In this document: piece after piece, positions 61,811-64,000 of the stretch | How positions within the stretch are numbered: the first letter of the stretch is position 1 | Layout: every line of letters begins with the position of its first letter | Assembly: GCF_051414035.1 (NCBI RefSeq) | Contig: NZ_JBLKNW010000004.1 | Location: 186,001-250,000, forward strand | Source: Halosimplex amylolyticum | Lineage (GTDB): Archaea; Halobacteriota; Halobacteria; Halobacteriales; Haloarculaceae | Direction: 5' to 3' | Length of the DNA stretch: 64,000 nucleotides | Position numbers and translations under genes: made by a program | Notes under the pieces: generated by a model | The model's input: only the letters and a program-made list of their open reading frames with translations | Databases searched by the model: none | What the model was told of the DNA's origin: nothing

Positions 61811-62452
61811 CTACGCGTCGTCGCCGGATTCGAGGCGGCGGCGGAAGAACGCGGTGAGGCCGCCGACGTAGCCGGTCCCCCAGAGCGCGACCACGACCGC
61901 GCCGACGGCGTTGAAGATCATATCTGTCACGATGTCGTCGATACCGTACACGACCAGCGGTGCCGCCGATCCGAGCGCGCCGGCCAGGAGTTCGGACGCG
62001 AACTCCAGTAGTTCCCAGACCACGCCGACCGCGAGCACGAACACGACGATGAACACCGAACGGAACGCCTGCGGCACGTCGATCTCGTCGGAGTGCACCT
62101 CGAACGCGCGAAACGACGCGTAGCCGATCCCCGCGATGATCGTCGCCGAGACCGTGTGGGTGATCTCGTCGTACCACTGGTACTGCTCGTACAGCCCCAG
62201 GAATCCCAGGGCGTTCAGGAAGACCGCGATCACGATCCAGAGCACTAGCCCAGGGTCCATCGCGTAGTCGTACTCCCGGCGTATCAGCGCCGGGACGAAC
62301 GTGATCGCGAGGGCGGAGGCGCCGTTGACGGCCGTCCCCCAGTTGGCGGTCGCGATGCCGTATCCCGCCAGCCCCACCAGTCCGGCCTGCAGCACCCGAG
62401 TGAGCAGTCGTTCCTGCGAATCGGACAGGCCGAGCGTCTCCCTCAGCGTCAT
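61811..62452 (-). CDS. Membrane protein, DUF2238/YjdF-like
   Basis: A 213-residue protein with six to seven helices. 'YDEITHTVSATIIAGIGYAS' (Asp/His in the membrane), 'VVWELLEFASELLAGAL' and 'GIDDIVTDMIFNAVGAVVVA' resemble the DUF2238 (YjdF) family, whose conserved acidic residues within helices suggest a membrane enzyme or channel; the function is unknown. Its ATG overlaps the stop of the upstream gene (ATGA), so the two are translated together. Confidence 0.8.
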   Translation of the reverse strand: MTLRETLGLSDSQERLLTRVLQAGLVGLAGYGIATANWGTAVNGASALAITFVPALIRREYDYAMDPGLVLWIVIAVFLNALGFLGLYEQYQWYDEITHTVSATIIAGIGYASFRAFEVHSDEIDVPQAFRSVFIVVFVLAVGVVWELLEFASELLAGALGSAAPLVVYGIDDIVTDMIFNAVGAVVVALWGTGYVGGLTAFFRRRLESGDDA

Positions 62453-63039
62453 GTCGATTCAGCCTTCCCCGGCGGTCGCCGGTGGGACCCGACGTGTTCG
62501 AATCGGCGGACGTACAGTTCGAACAGCGCGCCGAACGCGAGCGCGACGACCGTCACGACGACGAAGTCCCACTGGAGTTCGGTCTTCGACGTGATGTAAT
62601 CCGTGGCCAGCAGGCGGTCAGAATAGAACTGCGCGACGGTCCAGACGGCCTGTACCGCCATCGCGGTCAACACGGCGAACGCGACGGCGAACCGTCGACT
62701 CAGGTCGACGGACGTGAACACGTCCAGTTCGACGACGACCACGAGCGCGACAGCCGAGACGGCGACGTAGCCCGCGATCTCGTCGGGCAGGCCCGCCAGC
62801 GGGCCGATCACCGCGACGGCCGCGAGCAGCGCCAGCGGCCAGGGGACCTGCGCCCGCCAGTCACGGGTCGCCAGCGCGGGCAGTCCGATCGCGACCGCGA
62901 CGACCACTGCGAGCAGCGCCCAGAGGGCGTTCCCGCTGAGCGCGCTCACGACGGCGGCGAGCGCGAGGGCACCCACCGCCACCCAGCTGACGACGGCGTT
63001 GGTCCGCTCGTCGTGGAGGAGCGTCTCGAGGGGTGCCAC
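62449..63039 (-). CDS. Polytopic membrane protein, unknown
   Basis: A 196-residue protein with six helices ('VVSWVAVGALALAAVVSAL', 'LWALLAVVVAVAIGLPAL', 'PWPLALLAAVAVIGPLAGL', 'IAGYVAVSAVALVVVVELD', 'VAFAVLTAMAVQAVWTVAQF', 'DFVVVTVVALAFGALFELYV'). GTG start at 63039; GACTTTTCC at about 63060 is promoter-like. I do not recognise the family. It forms a two-gene operon with the DUF2238-like protein, possibly as subunits. Confidence 0.78.
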   Translation of the reverse strand: MAPLETLLHDERTNAVVSWVAVGALALAAVVSALSGNALWALLAVVVAVAIGLPALATRDWRAQVPWPLALLAAVAVIGPLAGLPDEIAGYVAVSAVALVVVVELDVFTSVDLSRRFAVAFAVLTAMAVQAVWTVAQFYSDRLLATDYITSKTELQWDFVVVTVVALAFGALFELYVRRFEHVGSHRRPPGKAEST

Positions 63040-63176
63040 GTCGGATGTTGGGACGTGAGACGGAAAAGTCGCGGGCCGGCGCGCTGGGTCGACCGGCGAC
63101 GGTAGCTGCTAGCCGCACGCAACGACACCGAGCGTCCGATTCTCGATCGATATCACACGCGATTCGACCGCTCGCC

Positions 63177-63680
63177 TCACCGGTTCAGCGCGACGACGAG
63201 CAGGCTCGCGGCGACGAGGAGGACGAACAGCGTCGTGACGGGCTGGCGGGTCGGTCCCGCCTCGAAGAGCACGAGTCCCAGTCCCGCGGACACGAGGCCG
63301 ACCAGCGCGCCCGAGACGGCGTGGAGCGTCTCCGCGCGGGCGGTGTCGGCTTCCGCCCCGAGCTGTCGGCCGAGCGAGACGGCGTTCCCGCCGGCGTCCC
63401 AGGCGACGACCGACGCCGCCGTCCCGACGAGGACGGCCGGTGCGGGCGCGTTCCCCAGCGCGGCGATGACCACGCCGAGGAACGCCAGCAGTCCTCCCGC
63501 GTCGACGGCGCGGTGATTCGCCGTCCGCACGCCCGCGAGCAAGACGACCGTCCCCACTGCGGTCACGACGGTGCCTGTCGCGCTCCCGGCCAGCCCCGTC
63601 GCCGCCGCCGTCGCGCCCGCCACGCCGGAGACGAGCAGCGAGTGCCCGCCCGGCCGGCGGGTGATCTCGGTTCCACTCAC
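63177..63680 (-). CDS. DUF7519-type membrane protein, copy 2
   Basis: A 167-residue protein with about six helices, the same size and position relative to DUF58 as the protein at 43585-44076 ('VVTAVGTVVLLAGVRTANH', 'LLAFLGVVIAALGNAP', 'GALVGLVSAGLGLVLFEAG', 'VTTLFVLLVAASLLVVALN'). The start MSGTEITRR (GTG, 63680) is chosen; GTG at 63689 is equally possible. It lies 41 bp after the DUF58 stop. Confidence 0.78.
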   Translation of the reverse strand: MSGTEITRRPGGHSLLVSGVAGATAAATGLAGSATGTVVTAVGTVVLLAGVRTANHRAVDAGGLLAFLGVVIAALGNAPAPAVLVGTAASVVAWDAGGNAVSLGRQLGAEADTARAETLHAVSGALVGLVSAGLGLVLFEAGPTRQPVTTLFVLLVAASLLVVALNR

Positions 63681-63720
63681 GGCCGCCACCTCCTGGCTCG
63701 GCGACCGGCCGGTCCGGCGA

Positions 63721-64000
63721 TCACGCCGACCACCGCCTGCGCGCGCGTTCGAGCGCCTCGGCCAGTCGCTCGTTCGCGTCCCAGTCGACGACGCGGACGC
63801 TGCTCCCGCGCAGGTCGTTCAGCCGGTTCGAGCGCCCGATCGCCGCGAGCGTCCGCCCCGGCGTGTCGCGGAGCGTCGGGTCCGGACTCACGACGGTGAC
63901 GGGGTGGCCCCGCACCTGGAGCGACCGGGCGACGAGCGCGCTCGTGTCGTCGGGCATCGGCGAGACGAACACCACCTGCGCGTCGTCGTCGAGGCGCCGT
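63721..64000 (-). CDS. DUF58-type protein, second copy, 5'-truncated by the window
   Basis: The visible 93 residues are the C-terminal end of a VWA-like domain: 'DDDAQVVFVSPMPDDTSALV', 'RSLQVRGHPVTVVSPDP' and 'SSVRVVDWDANERLAEALER', ending in RRRWSA. They align with the C-terminus of the DUF58 protein at 44073 ('SDAQLLLCSPLCDDGAVAIA', 'VRVVDWDTDRPLETALDAAH', then RRWSA). The start lies right of the window. With the DUF7519-like gene it forms a second copy of the locus. Confidence 0.85.
   Translation of the reverse strand, partial: RRLDDDAQVVFVSPMPDDTSALVARSLQVRGHPVTVVSPDPTLRDTPGRTLAAIGRSNRLNDLRGSSVRVVDWDANERLAEALERARRRWSA

Overview
The window is chromosomal DNA from a haloarchaeon (class Halobacteria). 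The evidence is GC-rich, strongly GC3-biased coding sequence, very acidic proteins, archaeal informational genes (L37Ae, RNA polymerase subunit P, Pcc1, prefoldin beta, TruD, split GMP synthase subunit A), a bacterio-opsin-activator-type regulator, a haloarchaeal methyl-accepting transducer, and many leaderless genes with TATA-like boxes about 25-30 nt upstream of the start. The genus cannot be fixed from the sequence alone. The ends are cut: a winged-helix regulator is truncated at base 1 and a DUF58 protein at base 64000.

Layout. 1-9.4 kb: regulator fragment, LiaF-like membrane protein, methionyl-tRNA synthetase with an unusual upstream region, a CaCA-type cation exchanger, NfeD and stomatin-like SPFH proteins, small regulators. 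9.6-16.2 kb: TRAM protein, palindromic intergenic array, YkgJ cysteine-cluster protein, metallo-beta-lactamase-fold hydrolase, TruD, lipoprotein, DUF2103-like protein, Nudix hydrolase. 16.3-21.3 kb: L37Ae-RpoP-Pcc1 and prefoldin beta-DUF3194, with a large PAS/GAF/HTH regulator and a small winged-helix protein between them. 21.4-30.9 kb: phosphotransferase, a polytopic membrane protein carrying (Asp-Gly)17, a secreted acidic protein, a 900-bp gene-free stretch with a MITE-like element and hairpins, bifunctional nuclease, isopropylmalate/citramalate synthase, LLM flavin oxidoreductase, DUF192. 31-39.8 kb: chemotaxis transducer, HNH-like protein, VOC protein, two tandem flippase-like paralogues, GMP synthase subunit A, DUF2070. 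40-47.2 kb: tRNA-Ser(CGA) with a duplicated 3' remnant, MoxR ATPase, BNR-repeat protein, DUF4129-DUF58-DUF7519 operon. 47.3-55 kb: hyuB and hyuA separated by a MITE-like element, lipoprotein, amidohydrolase, metallophosphoesterase. 55.4-61.8 kb: a same-strand run of membrane genes (HdeD, DUF1269, DUF389, AI-2E, a membrane-anchored tetrapeptide-repeat protein, PiT transporter). 61.8-64 kb: two membrane proteins and a second DUF7519/DUF58 pair.

Most genes are housekeeping or envelope functions. The main candidate for an undescribed system is the pair at 59652-61774: a two-helix membrane anchor followed by 48 uninterrupted four-residue repeats (V-[EG]-E-[TK]), translationally coupled by a one-base stop/start overlap to a PiT-family transporter. 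The second is a family of intergenic arrays at about 10.1, 26.4 and 27.5 kb made of hairpins joined by conserved A-rich linkers. Two copies share a 65-bp core that differs only by one compensatory base-pair change.
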